Shown here: one piece after another, positions 44,501 to 52,805 of the stretch
How the letters are laid out: each line of letters begins with the position of its first letter
Position numbering within the stretch: position 1 is the stretch's first letter
Assembly (NCBI GenBank): GCA_018828125.1
Contig: JAHJWB010000016.1
Location: forward strand, 1-64,000
Direction: 5' to 3'
DNA length: 64,000 nucleotides
From: Gammaproteobacteria bacterium
GTDB taxonomy: Bacteria > Pseudomonadota > Gammaproteobacteria > Burkholderiales > Burkholderiaceae_C
Notes under the pieces: generated by a model
Told to the model about the DNA's origin: nothing
The model's database searches: none
What the model saw: the letters and a program-made list of their open reading frames with translations, nothing else
Translations under genes and position numbers: made by a program

Positions 44501-46319
44501 ACAAGGCGGTGCCAGTCGGACCCGCCAAGGCCACCCACCCACCAACCATCTGGTGCGCACACTTGTCCACGGCTACGATCCACTGGGCAACCGCACTGAC
44601 ACCACGCTGCCGGATGGACGCAAGCTCAACTGGTTGTTCTACGGCTCGGGCCACCTGCACCAGATCAATATCGCGCAGCCGGGGCAGGACGTTGCGCATC
44701 AGGTCATTGCTGACATCGAGCGCGACGCGCTGCACCGCGAAGTAGGTCGCAGCCAGGGCCGCTTGGCCAGCAGCTATCAGTACGACCCGGCGGGGCGGCT
44801 CACACGCCACCGCGTGGCGCAAGCGGGCAGCAGCAATACAGTCAATGAGCGCGGGCAAGCAGTGGGTATCGCGTTGCTGGAGAGAGCCTATGCTTACGAC
44901 GTGGCAGGCCAACTGGTGGCGCGAGCTGACAGCCTGCGAGGGCGCCAGGACTTTCGCTACGACCCCACTGGCCGCATCCTCGCGGCTATGCCTAGCGCGT
45001 TGCAGGGCGGCATGGCCAGCGGCTATAACGCCGAACTCTTCGCGTTTGATCCGGCGGGGAATTTGTTGCCTGAGGCTGGCATAAGCCCAGACAGAATCGA
45101 CGCAGGCGCCATCATTGACAATCGGCAGCGCTTCTACCAAGACCTGCACTTTGAATACGACGCACACGGCAACGTGACCCGTCGCACGCGGGGCAACCAG
45201 AAGGCGGGCAACCAGGAAGTGGTCGAACTGCGCTGGAATGCAGACCACCAACTGATCGAGTCGACCACTACCCGCCATGGAGTCAGCCAGACCACCCGGT
45301 ATACCTACGACGCATTGGGCCGCAGACTGTCCAAGAGTGATGCCTTCGGCTGCACCCACTACCTATGGGATGGCGACCTGATGATCCACAGCCAGCGCGG
45401 GGTAAAGCAAGCGCTATTTGTTTACGAGTCCGACAGCTTCATTCCGTTAGCGACATTGCAAGGGGCTGCGAACGATCCTGCCAGCGAGCAAACTTATTGG
45501 TACCAGTGCGACCAGATAGGGGCCCCGCAAGAGCTGACTGACGAAAGGGGCCACATTGCTTGGGCGGCAGATTACAAGGTTTGGGGGGAGGTCCAACTCA
45601 GAAAGATTGATTGGCCCAGAACTGGCACCGATGGCGGACCTGCCAGAACTAGCAGTGCTTGGCGCAAAGGCGCAACGGGTTCATCATCACCTCGCGACGC
45701 GGCGGCATCGCCGCTGGTTGAGCAGCCTTTCCGCTTTCAAGGGCAGCAGTTTGATGAGGAGACGGGGCTGCATTACAACCGATTCCGGTACTACGATCCG
45801 GCCATGGGGCGATTTGTCTCGCAAGATCCGATAGGCATTCAAGGAGGACTCAACTCCTTTATTTATGGCCCTAATCCACTTGAGTGGATTGACGTGGTGG
45901 GGCTTGTGCGTCTGCGACCTACCGATCCACCAGCGGGCTCGTTAACGCCAATTCAAACAAGGTGTTGGTATTTGCGAGAGGAATCGCGAATTGACGGAGC
46001 GATTTGCAAATGTAAAAATGCAAAAGAAAGAGCACGGTTGGCACACCGGCTTCGCAACCAAGCTCGAATTAGGGCTCGATTGTTAATTAACGATCCAAAA
46101 GGCGGGGTCGGATTATATATTGGCGGAGAGGCTTCTGCTACTGGAAAGGCTGAGCCAATGTTGAAGTGGAAAGATGCTGTAGCCAAGGCGCGCGGCAAAG
46201 GAGCGAGTGGCGATAGCGTATATGAATTTATTGAAGGGTCATCTCAACGATCACGAGGATCAATTAATAAAATGCTTGAAGGAATTGATTGCGATAAAGA
46301 GTTGTCTGGATTTTCATGA
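41538..46319 (+). CDS. rhs: Rhs-family polymorphic toxin, T6SS effector
   Basis: A 1593-residue Rhs protein. The N-terminal region (1-290) has two hydrophobic segments (about 175-205 and 235-255), probably for spike association or toxin translocation; a canonical PAAR is not obvious. The Rhs core starts GEKLLDETDFQLPGPIPI near 295 and runs through many YDALGRL-type repeats to the conserved end RFRYYDPAMGRFVSQDPIG, then NPLEWIDVVGL. The remaining about 137 residues (1457-1593) are the toxin tip, of AT-richer base use and unrecognised family (TRCWYLREESRIDG, CKCKNAKERARLAH, GEASATGKAEPMLKWKDAVA). Confidence 0.9.
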   Translation: MGTHIFSGGNGEVSQVANAWTFDPAANVKLKTKGMPGTDWHKNNSANLTIPLGTIKEHGTQVVNRYGAMDTGLHNPVTVLVGLFTNVADKVNRYQTFVKTVTQEAGEMVVHGVTTLTNAILTQLSPALAQTIKNGGDVLGGMTAEHLKGAALDEVEQMMAMLKDPSTYTGIAVSMAATAVQGVPVIGQVVGGAVAADRVIGMGQAAVDATAELQDIMKDWGKPMTPDQQEAARKRLAAWMVGGGMALLAALAGKKWKRSTTSTDKNDRSTTPQNSDKKKDGKGPCDQCALPRPVIISSGEKLLDETDFQLPGPIPIHWRRRYRSGHRESSPWGQGWTHPFTLELRLSAQGIVHVNDQGRYIDLPHVPVGQTHCDKFEKFTVRHPNDNTWVIEHKGGLSHHYHRANPEQWRLQLFGISDRQGNVVRLLWAAAGAFQNESSARTWSASQYGSAPAESAAPRDPFEIAHLVGVVDSAGRELRLRWARRGDTGTGDNTDNSNRLVAVELLGQGQRAGETHPLVTYHYDTQGQLIATHHAGQPYRQYAWRSGVLVGYRKASGHRYYAQYDREGPQGRVLRSWCADAPVTGQDDDRFEYRPEQRVTLHRDGLGRITRYHWDERFNITTTVMAAGTAEETRLHTPFDASGNPIGTVDPLGRRTTYRYDARGNLTQLTNALGHSTELTYNHQDLVVSLKDGLGYEWTRDYDPQGNMTRLVDPLNQITAYAYNARGLPTEVVDAKGGKKTLSWDDAGNLVAYTDCSRQTTRFSYNLFGQLTARQDALGQTTQYHYDDAGRLVRVSEPDTAEGAPAVHKYAWNGEGQLLAYNDPLGGSTRYTYDGDGRPLTRVDAAGRTLAYHYDACGRLIALVNENGAQTTFRYDLRDQLTDEIGFDGRWQRYVYNAAGELTHVIETGGCEAGPGKVTQFERDALGRLLSKRANAERNESGKTSTQEITYAYDALGRLTQATNAAAHLRFAYDPLGQLLSETQTLIGQGGASRTRQGHPPTNHLVRTLVHGYDPLGNRTDTTLPDGRKLNWLFYGSGHLHQINIAQPGQDVAHQVIADIERDALHREVGRSQGRLASSYQYDPAGRLTRHRVAQAGSSNTVNERGQAVGIALLERAYAYDVAGQLVARADSLRGRQDFRYDPTGRILAAMPSALQGGMASGYNAELFAFDPAGNLLPEAGISPDRIDAGAIIDNRQRFYQDLHFEYDAHGNVTRRTRGNQKAGNQEVVELRWNADHQLIESTTTRHGVSQTTRYTYDALGRRLSKSDAFGCTHYLWDGDLMIHSQRGVKQALFVYESDSFIPLATLQGAANDPASEQTYWYQCDQIGAPQELTDERGHIAWAADYKVWGEVQLRKIDWPRTGTDGGPARTSSAWRKGATGSSSPRDAAASPLVEQPFRFQGQQFDEETGLHYNRFRYYDPAMGRFVSQDPIGIQGGLNSFIYGPNPLEWIDVVGLVRLRPTDPPAGSLTPIQTRCWYLREESRIDGAICKCKNAKERARLAHRLRNQARIRARLLINDPKGGVGLYIGGEASATGKAEPMLKWKDAVAKARGKGASGDSVYEFIEGSSQRSRGSINKMLEGIDCDKELSGFS

Positions 46320-46564
46320 GTTCAACTGATTATTCATATATCCGCATAAGAGATGCAGTACGTTTGCTCAGTGCCAAGGGAGAAATTCAATTATTGGATG
46401 AAATAATTATTCCAGAAGCAAACGTATTGTTATGCAAGCACGGAAACAAAAGATTTAACATTAATATTGATGTTATTTATGGCGTCACCATTGAACCTGT
46501 CGATTTATTTTCCCAATCAGAATTGGAGAGTATCGAAAGCTTGATAGATGACTGCGCAAAGTAA
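46316..46564 (+). CDS. Candidate immunity protein to the Rhs tip
   Basis: An 82-residue acidic protein whose ATG overlaps the rhs stop by 4 bp. AT-rich like the tip. Small, single-domain (YSYIRIRDAVRLLSAKGEIQ, NINIDVIYGVTIEPVDLFSQ, ending LIDDCAK). Position, size and composition fit a cognate immunity protein. Family not recognised. Confidence 0.65.
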   Translation: MSSTDYSYIRIRDAVRLLSAKGEIQLLDEIIIPEANVLLCKHGNKRFNINIDVIYGVTIEPVDLFSQSELESIESLIDDCAK

Positions 46565-46722
46565 GTTCTCGCAGGCGGCTGAAGTACCATTTGGTGACGT
46601 AAAGTTATATCTAAACTGGCGATCAGCCGGCGCCGGGCATGCTCGTCCGCCCCGGTCAGGCTAGCCGCCTTGCGGCCACCGCTTCAGGACGAGCGCGTTT
46701 TGCCGATAACCAGCAGGTTACG

Positions 46723-47313
46723 ATGAAAAGCCTCCTCGCTCTGCTGCTGATCAGCGCCTGTTTCCAGGTGCAGTCCGCCAGCCTGCCTCCCTGCGACAAG
46801 GCTGTGCGTTTCAGCGCGGCTTGGTTCGCCGACCCGGAAGTGGACAACGCCAAACCGACCGCCGAACTGACGAAGATCGGCGCGGGCGCTGGCCGCAGCG
46901 GTACGCAACTCGGCCACGTCGTTGTTGAGACCAAGCTTGCGGTGATGCCGCAGACCAGTTGCCAGGGCGTCGTCGTGCGGCTGGATTACATCAAACCGGT
47001 GCTGCGCATAGCCAGCGAGATCCCGCCGGGCAGCTGTGCCTATGCGCACGTGATGAAACACGAGCAGACGCATGTGCGCATTCACCGCGACATCGCGCGC
47101 CAGTTCCGCGAGCTGGACTATCCCTGGGCCTCGGGCGGCAACAGCGCGGGCATCCTGGTCTACGCAAAACAGGAACTTGACCGCCTGATGCAAGCCCAGG
47201 TGCTGTTCGACAACCCCGAGGAATACGCCAGCAACTTCAGCGCGTGCGGTGGTGAGATCGCGCGGCTGGTGAAGCCCGTGGTGTCTACCAAGTCGGGGCA
47301 GACACCTAGTTGA
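46723..47313 (+). CDS. Exported protein with HExxH zincin motif
   Basis: 196 residues from ATG 46723. A signal peptide (MKSLLALLLISACFQVQSAS) is followed by a region containing HEQTH at 113-117, the zincin metallopeptidase signature, inside YAHVMKHEQTHVRIHRDIAR. Two or more Cys pairs suggest periplasmic folding. It could be a small metallopeptidase or a DUF922-like protein. SAC at 11-13 might be a lipobox. Separate from the Rhs operon. Confidence 0.65.
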   Translation: MKSLLALLLISACFQVQSASLPPCDKAVRFSAAWFADPEVDNAKPTAELTKIGAGAGRSGTQLGHVVVETKLAVMPQTSCQGVVVRLDYIKPVLRIASEIPPGSCAYAHVMKHEQTHVRIHRDIARQFRELDYPWASGGNSAGILVYAKQELDRLMQAQVLFDNPEEYASNFSACGGEIARLVKPVVSTKSGQTPS

Positions 47314-47613
47314 GGCAACAGCCTTCCGCGAGGGCTGGTTGGTCGCGCCTTGGGCTGGACCAGACTGATGCCGACGGTTAGGCTTGCTGTCGCCGAGACC
47401 GGAGTGAGCCACCGCGCCGACCTTCGACTGCGCCACTTGTTCCGCCCCCGCACCCAACAGGCGTGTGGGGATAGAGCCACTCGCGTGGATCACGGGGTCG
47501 TCGGCACATGAGTCGAAAGTGGCTTACTTCTGCATCGGCGCCAACATCTTCCCGTACCTCGTTGGCCTGGATAATCCAGCCACAGGCGGGATCCCGCTGA
47601 ATCACTCAAAGCG
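47314..47613. other. H-NS upstream region with dispersed repeat
   Basis: No gene. It contains 47471-47545, which is repeated in inverted orientation at 62693-62767 upstream of an H-NS remnant (separate entries). The spacer probably carries the hns promoter. Confidence 0.5.
47471..47545 (+). repeat. Dispersed repeat upstream of H-NS, copy A
   Basis: It runs from ATAGAGCCACTCGCG to CATCGGCGCCAAC and matches the reverse complement of 62693-62767 with a few substitutions. Both copies lie upstream of H-NS-type sequence, indicating a duplicated locus rather than a free repeat. Confidence 0.8.
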
Positions 47614-47952
47614 ATGACACCGACACTTAAAGACCTTTTGGTACAACGCGCGCAGCTGGATGCTGCGATTTCAGCGGCTCGTAAAGAAGCATCCGAGGAT
47701 GCTCTAAAGAACGTGCACGAGTTAGTAGCTGAGTTTGGATTTACTGCCCAACAGGTCTTCCCTTGGAAACCCGTCGTCAAAAGGGTTGCCCAAAAATATC
47801 GGGATGAAAAAAGCGGTGCAACCTGGACAGGAAGGGGAAGGGCGCCCGCCTGGATCGCAGGGAAGAACCGTGAGGACTTCTTGATACCGCGTCCAAGCTT
47901 ACATGAGGGCCCATTCCTGGCCGAGATGGCAGCTGAATCTGCAAGGAGATAG
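47614..47952 (+). CDS. H-NS-family nucleoid protein
   Basis: 112 residues. The N-terminal helix (MTPTLKDLLVQRAQLDAAIS, AARKEASEDALKNV) is the oligomerisation region and the C-terminal KYRDEKSGATWTGRGRAPAW is the AT-rich-DNA-binding domain with its GRGR core, as in beta-proteobacterial H-NS. It silences foreign AT-rich DNA, which is pertinent next to the AT-rich Rhs tip and tns genes. The C-terminal tail after about 90 is longer than usual. Confidence 0.85.
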   Translation: MTPTLKDLLVQRAQLDAAISAARKEASEDALKNVHELVAEFGFTAQQVFPWKPVVKRVAQKYRDEKSGATWTGRGRAPAWIAGKNREDFLIPRPSLHEGPFLAEMAAESARR

Positions 47953-48165
47953 AGCTTTCGCTACCGAGCGAGAGCTCGCAGCGCTTGTCTGCGTGTTTCC
48001 AGTGCTGACGCGGCATGCACGCTGCTCATTGCAGGTCCGGTACCTCTTCCACCGACATTGGCAACAACCATCCTGGAACAGCAGCCTGGACACCATCCGG
48101 GTCACGAACTGGGCGCGGGGCGGTGTGCATTTTGCTAAGGAAGAAATTGTCTAGGCGCTGACCGC

Positions 48166-48369
48166 TCATCGCGCTTCGTGCAGGGGGTGCTCATGGATCG
48201 CGCCCCGCCGCCACGCCGTCATATCAGCAAACTCTCGCGAGCAACCAGAGCAAAGGAGCTGGTCGGTGTATCGCATCACGCCATTCAGGTCACGGCCAAG
48301 AACCCGACGGTAGCTTGTAGCTCCGCAATAGCCACATCGATTCGGGGGAGCGGGATCATTGGTTTTCAT
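48166..48369 (-). CDS. Small zinc-finger protein
   Basis: 67 residues with CGYCG (about 12-16) and LLCSGCSRE (about 38-46), two CxxC pairs that would bind one Zn. It has the look of small accessory zinc proteins common in beta-proteobacterial islands. It is 113 bp upstream, on the minus strand, of nothing else; umuDC ends just beyond. Function unknown. Confidence 0.6.
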   Translation of the reverse strand: MKTNDPAPPNRCGYCGATSYRRVLGRDLNGVMRYTDQLLCSGCSREFADMTAWRRGAIHEHPLHEAR

Positions 48370-48481
48370 TGTGGACTGCTTATACAGAAGTTTTCCTTGG
48401 TGCGGACCAGACCACCTGGTATTGCGACTGTGGGCGGTGCGTGCTCAATGGTTGGTTGTCGAGTCCGCGAGTTGATTTAGC

Positions 48482-49780
48482 TCACGCTCTAGCTACAGGC
48501 ACATCCTCCCACCGCGTCGTGTACTGCGGCGTCCGCCTCGCCTGTTTCATCCCCCAGCCCTTGCCCTTGTTGGTCCCGCCCGTGCTCGCTGAGTGCACAG
48601 TGCCTTTGCCGTAACGCCCGTTGAGCGTGTCCAGCGCCACCATCAACTTGGTCCGGTCTCTCTGGTCTTCTTCCTCCAGATCCAGCTCCCCCTGCAACAC
48701 GTTGCCCGGCACCAGGTCCAGCAGCATCACTCCTGCCTTGGCCATCTTGTAGCCGGGCTCGTACATCCGTCGCATCCCCATGGCGGCCGCCCACACCAGC
48801 TTGCCGGTGTCAGCTGTGGGCCTGCGCAGGGGCACCACCACAGACTTGTTGAATCGTGGCCCAGGCCTGAACGGCGACGTGTGGGCGAACACCAGCAGCT
48901 GGCTGGCCAGACTGCCTTGCTTGCGCAGCTTCTCCGCCGCACGGCTGGCGAATTCGCTCACGGCTTCCACCAGCGGTGGCAGCTCGGTGATGGCCTGGCC
49001 GAACGACCGGGTGCAGGCAATCTCTTGTTTGGGTTCGGGTGCGTCGTCCAGATCAATGCACTGCATGCCCTGCAGCTCACGCACCGTGCGCTCCAGCACC
49101 ACGCTCCAGCGGCGGCGGATGGTGGCCGGGTCCATGCGGGCCAGGTCAAGAACGGTATGGATGCCACCCTCATGCAGCTGGGCGCCGATCTTGCGACCCA
49201 CGCCCCAGACTTCTTCCACCATCGTGGCGGCCAGTACATCGTCCAGATCCTGAGCGGGCAGGGTGGTGAGGTTGCACACCTGGGCCAGCTCGGCTGGGTA
49301 GCTGCCGGGCTTGCGTTCGGCGGTCTTGGCGATGTAGTTCGCCAGCTTGGCCAGGGTCATGGTGGGGGCGATGCCGATACCGCAGGGAATGCCTACCCAG
49401 CGGTCGATGCGCTCACGGATGGCGTGACTGCGTTTGGTCAGGTCGCCGCGCAACCCCTGTAGGCCGATGAAGCTCTCGTCGATGCTGTAAATCTCCTGCA
49501 CCGGTCCAAGCCCAGCGGCCAGGCTCATCATGCGGTTGCTCATGTCCCCGTACAGCGTGAAGTTGGCGCTCAGGGCCACCAGGCCCTCGGTTTCTTCCAG
49601 GTGCCGAATCTGAAACCACGGCGCCCCCATCTTGATACCCAAAGCCTTCGCCTCGTTGCTGCGGGCAATGGCGCAGCCATCGTTGTTGCTGAGCACCACC
49701 ACCGGCCGACCGTTCAGGCTCGGCCGGAACACCCGCTCACAGCTCACATAGAAGTTGTTTCCATCGACCAGGGCATACAT
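48482..49780 (-). CDS. umuC: DNA polymerase V catalytic subunit UmuC
   Basis: A 432-residue Y-family polymerase for error-prone lesion bypass. Palm motifs are [16 protein letters not shown] (Asp6) and [11 protein letters not shown] (Asp101-Glu102), and the thumb helix-hairpin region [15 protein letters not shown] lies near 195. The C-terminal little-finger domain is complete, with a final [15 protein letters not shown]. It follows umuD by 27 bp; the operon is under the LexA box at 50250. Confidence 0.95.
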   Translation of the reverse strand: MYALVDGNNFYVSCERVFRPSLNGRPVVVLSNNDGCAIARSNEAKALGIKMGAPWFQIRHLEETEGLVALSANFTLYGDMSNRMMSLAAGLGPVQEIYSIDESFIGLQGLRGDLTKRSHAIRERIDRWVGIPCGIGIAPTMTLAKLANYIAKTAERKPGSYPAELAQVCNLTTLPAQDLDDVLAATMVEEVWGVGRKIGAQLHEGGIHTVLDLARMDPATIRRRWSVVLERTVRELQGMQCIDLDDAPEPKQEIACTRSFGQAITELPPLVEAVSEFASRAAEKLRKQGSLASQLLVFAHTSPFRPGPRFNKSVVVPLRRPTADTGKLVWAAAMGMRRMYEPGYKMAKAGVMLLDLVPGNVLQGELDLEEEDQRDRTKLMVALDTLNGRYGKGTVHSASTGGTNKGKGWGMKQARRTPQYTTRWEDVPVARA

Positions 49781-49807
49781 ATATGTGCACTCGCAAGCGC
49801 CCTCAGT

Positions 49808-50257
49808 TCAGGAAGTGGCGAACAGCTTCACGCACCCACGCACGACACCCCAGACCAGAACGGTCTGGCTGTCGCGGGGGATGATGTCGGGGTAGGTGGG
49901 ATTGGCCGCACGCAGCTTCATGCGCCCGGCGCGCTGGTACAGATACTTCACGGTGCATTCCCCATCAATCAGGGCCACCACAATGCAGCCGTGTTTGGGG
50001 CGAACAGCTCGGTCCACCACGATGATGCTGCCGTCCTCGATGCCAGCGTCCTGCATGGAGTCCCCGCGGACGCGCCAAAAGTACGTGGCCTGCGGGTGCT
50101 TGACCAGCAACTGCATGATGTCCAGCCGCTCCACCACGAAGTCGTCCGCTGGTGATGGAAACCCCGCCCGCACGCTCACGCCACACATGGGCAACGCAAG
50201 GGCCTCTACCGCCTCATCAAAGGGAACGGGGAGAGGGGAATCCAAAATACTGTACAT
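49808..50257 (-). CDS. umuD: Pol V subunit UmuD (self-cleaving)
   Basis: 149 residues from the ATG at 50257. The catalytic dyad is Ser67 (GDSMQDAGI) and Lys104 (CTVKYLYQ), spaced 37 as in E. coli UmuD, with the Ala31-Gly32 cleavage site in SVRAGFPSP. RecA-stimulated cleavage gives active UmuD'. The chosen start places the start codon inside the LexA box; an in-frame GTG at 50278 is the alternative. Longer frames upstream overlap the SRAP gene and are unlikely. Confidence 0.9.
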   Translation of the reverse strand: MYSILDSPLPVPFDEAVEALALPMCGVSVRAGFPSPADDFVVERLDIMQLLVKHPQATYFWRVRGDSMQDAGIEDGSIIVVDRAVRPKHGCIVVALIDGECTVKYLYQRAGRMKLRAANPTYPDIIPRDSQTVLVWGVVRGCVKLFATS

Positions 50258-50265
50258 ATTTACAG
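50250..50265. promoter_or_regulatory. LexA box shared by umuDC and the SRAP gene
   Basis: CTGTACATATTTACAG, a CTG-N10-CAG site of near-consensus quality between two divergent SOS genes. It overlaps the umuD ATG and ends 28 bp before the SRAP ATG. Confidence 0.85.
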
Positions 50266-50293
50266 TATAGCCGCCCACTGCCAGAATGGTGAC

Positions 50294-50989
50294 ATGTGCA
50301 CGTACTACGAAGTCCCGGGCCGCGAGCAGCTTGTTCTCCACTTCGGAGACGTGCCAGAGGAAGAGTGGCGCGACAAGATGAGCCCGCTGTACCGTGGCCC
50401 CTTCCTGCGGGCTAAGGGGGCAGTGCGCGAGCTGGTGGTGGGACAGTGGGGGATGATTCCCCCGAACTCCAAAACGCACATCCCCACCGGCAAGGACGGC
50501 AAGCGCCTGAGCACCGTTAACGCCAGACGTGAAGGGATGGCAAAGGCTTGGACCTTTGGCGGCCCCTGGCGCAAGGGGCAGCGCTGCATCATCCCGGCGC
50601 AGCTCTACGTCGAACCCTACTGGGGCACCAAAAAGCACATCCCCTGGCAGTTCTCACGCGCCGATGGCGAGCCTTGGGGCCTGGCTGGTCTGTGGGCGGA
50701 GTGGACCGACCCGGCCACCGGCGAGGTGCTGCCCAGCTACACCATGATCACGCAGAACTGCGACAACGTGCCGGTGCTGAACCTGATGCACCGGCCAGAC
50801 CCGAAGCGGGCCCCGGAGATGCAGGACAAGCGCACGGTGGTGCCGCTGGAAAAGGGGGACTGGGACGCCTGGCTACATGGCACGGTGGAGCAGGCGGAAG
50901 CCTTGATCAAGGTGCCGCCGCTGGAGCTGTTTGCGCACAGGGCCAAAGATCCCGCGCAGCAGGTGGAACTTCCTGTTGCGCCTCAATGA
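50294..50989 (+). CDS. SOS-associated SRAP protein (YedK/HMCES)
   Basis: A 231-residue SRAP protein that crosslinks to abasic sites in single-stranded DNA. Catalytic Cys2 (MCTYYEVPG), Asn76 (NARRE), Glu107 (YVEPYW) and His166 (LMHRPDP) correspond to YedK C2, N75, E105 and H160. The usual NARSE and HERMP motifs are altered, so it belongs to a divergent branch. It is divergently transcribed from umuD under the shared SOS box. Confidence 0.9.
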   Translation: MCTYYEVPGREQLVLHFGDVPEEEWRDKMSPLYRGPFLRAKGAVRELVVGQWGMIPPNSKTHIPTGKDGKRLSTVNARREGMAKAWTFGGPWRKGQRCIIPAQLYVEPYWGTKKHIPWQFSRADGEPWGLAGLWAEWTDPATGEVLPSYTMITQNCDNVPVLNLMHRPDPKRAPEMQDKRTVVPLEKGDWDAWLHGTVEQAEALIKVPPLELFAHRAKDPAQQVELPVAPQ

Positions 50990-51174
50990 CGTGCAACCGC
51001 AACGATCACAGGTTGCGTAAATTGGCATTGGTAGTGTAAATTTTGCCTGTCCGGGACAACGCGAATCCGGCCGCGTTCGGGTGACCCGACGCACAGCCGA
51101 GTGGTGGATGCCCCGGCGCCCGACCTGCCCGGTTATCGGCAACGGGAGTAGCTTCAACACTACCCCTGCTGCCC

Positions 51175-51543
51175 ATGAAAAAGCTGGCCAAACTACGCAT
51201 CCAGTCCGCAATTGCCCAACAGGGCTGCTGCTTTTACTGCGGGCTCAAAATGATTGAGCCCACCCTTCCAGAACTAGCACCCACGGGTGTGCCTCCGCGG
51301 TGGCACAAGTACCTGCGATGTACTGCTGAGCACCTCAAGGCCCGCCAAGATCAAGGGCGCGATGTAGCACCGAACATCGTGGCCGCCTGCTGGTGGTGCA
51401 ACTCACGGCGGCACAGAGGGCGGCAGGTCCATGCGCCTGAGCCAGCTCGGTATCGGCAGCGCGTGCAAAGTTTGATGATGAAAGGGTGCTGGCACCCAGT
51501 TAGCAATCCAGCTCTTGATTTCCACGCGAACATCGCCCAGTGA
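51175..51543 (+). CDS. HNH-type nuclease domain protein
   Basis: 122 residues. A CFYCG zinc knuckle (Cys19, Cys22), then CTAEHLKARQDQGRDVAPNI with the catalytic-type His53, and AACWWCNSRR (Cys72, Cys75, Asn76) form an HNH/betabeta-alpha-metal domain. These are small nucleases often found near phage or repair genes. It is a single gene; target unknown. Confidence 0.7.
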   Translation: MKKLAKLRIQSAIAQQGCCFYCGLKMIEPTLPELAPTGVPPRWHKYLRCTAEHLKARQDQGRDVAPNIVAACWWCNSRRHRGRQVHAPEPARYRQRVQSLMMKGCWHPVSNPALDFHANIAQ

Positions 51544-51990
51544 AGTTTGGCTCTAGTTTGCTTGGTCAACTTCAGGCTGGTTGCAGCCCTTCGGCCCATC
51601 GCAGGCTTAGGGCCGCTTCGCAGGGCATTGCGGACGAAGGTATGCCAAGTCGGCCGCGAAGCCCGCTGAAGCCGGTTCAAAGCGAAGTCCGTGACAGCTA
51701 CCGCAGCTAAAGCGTGCTCAGCCTTGCCCTGCACATGATTCAACTCTGCCCGCCAAATCTAGTTCAACATTTTGGTGCTAGCGTTTGCGCCCCTTTCGCT
51801 CGCCTCAAACAATGGGTGCTCCAGGAGTCTCGGCGGATAACTAATTGCGTTTCGAAGAGGGACTGAAGGCTCAAATTCAGGCCTGATGAAACTTGACGCC
51901 GCCCACACGCTGCTGCAGTCTAAGGGGCCCGCATCTTTAGGCTAACATGACGGCGTTTCAGCGACGCTGAGGGGGATCGGATTGTCAAAC
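51544..51990. other. Gene-free stretch before the FAD/SMC relic
   Basis: No supported coding frame. GC-rich degenerate sequence resembling other intergenic repeats in the window, with no clear terminal inverted repeat. The right edge marks the start of DNA with a different, more alpha-proteobacteria-like codon pattern. Confidence 0.4.
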
Positions 51991-51994
51991 ATGC

Positions 51995-52805
51995 GTGCGA
52001 GGGCCCATGCCACAGGCATTGGGCGGATACGGCAAACCCGATCGACTTCGGGAGGTCGCGTCGTTGGCTGATGCTTTGCTTGCCCAGGACATCCTCGATG
52101 GTGCTGCTGTTCGTGACCGGCCAAACCTGTTTGTCATCGGCAGTTACGACAGGCGCATCACCTTTTATTCCCAGCAGGTCAGAGCGCTATCGCTGATCCA
52201 CGCGCTCAAGGAACTCGGCTATCTCCATGCCAATCCGAAGATCGCGATCGTCGGCGGCGGAGCAGCCGGCGTCACCGCAGCCGCAGCTGCCGCGCTTGTC
52301 ACCGGTTCGCACGTCGTCTTGTTCGAATCCGCCGATGCGCTTCTGCCCCTTCAGTCGACGACCGATCGTCGGCGGCTTGATCCGCATATCTACGATTGGC
52401 CGGCGCACTACACGACGGATCCCATCGCTGACCTGCCAATTCTCGACTGGGAATCCGGAACGTGTCGCGCCGTTCGCGACGATGTCCTGCTTGGGTTCGA
52501 AGACATCGTCGTCAGGCTCGCGCCGCGTCTGGAGCGACGGCTGCGCCATCAGGTCACCGCGTTGACCCGGACGGCTGACGGCTATCAGCTCGACATCACC
52601 GATTTGAATGGGCCGGCGCCCCCGCCAGGCAACGAGCTGCGCGAACAGTTTCACATGGTGTTTCTCGCCGTCGGGTTTGGGCTTGAACCGGCCGAACCGC
52701 TGCCAAAGATACAGAGCGCCAGCTATTGGACCGATGCCGGCGTTCCGGTTGCCGAGTTTGCGGGTCGGCCGACCCCGCGGTTTTTCGTCAGCGGCGCAGG
52801 CGATC
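51995..52805 (+). pseudogene. FAD/NAD(P)-binding protein, 3' truncated
   Basis: About 270 recognisable residues. A Rossmann dinucleotide-binding fingerprint IAIVGGGAAGVTAAAAAAL (about 82-100), then VVLFESADALLPLQ, and a second nucleotide-binding area up to HMVFLAVGFGLEP and PRFFVSGAGD. After FFVSGAGD the frame turns to Arg/Cys-rich nonsense (LPPSRTRVRRC). The deletion point is within a few bases of 52800-52815. The protein could have been a small-molecule-modifying or NAD-dependent enzyme in a two-gene defence system. Start GTG 51995 or ATG 52007. Confidence 0.7.

Noticed and set aside
34851..46319. A full T6SS gene cluster
   Set aside because: Only vgrG, adaptors and the Rhs effector are present; no sheath, baseplate, membrane-complex or ClpV genes are found.
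47903..48154. 83-codon frame after hns
   Set aside because: It begins inside hns in another frame and shows no protein-like pattern.
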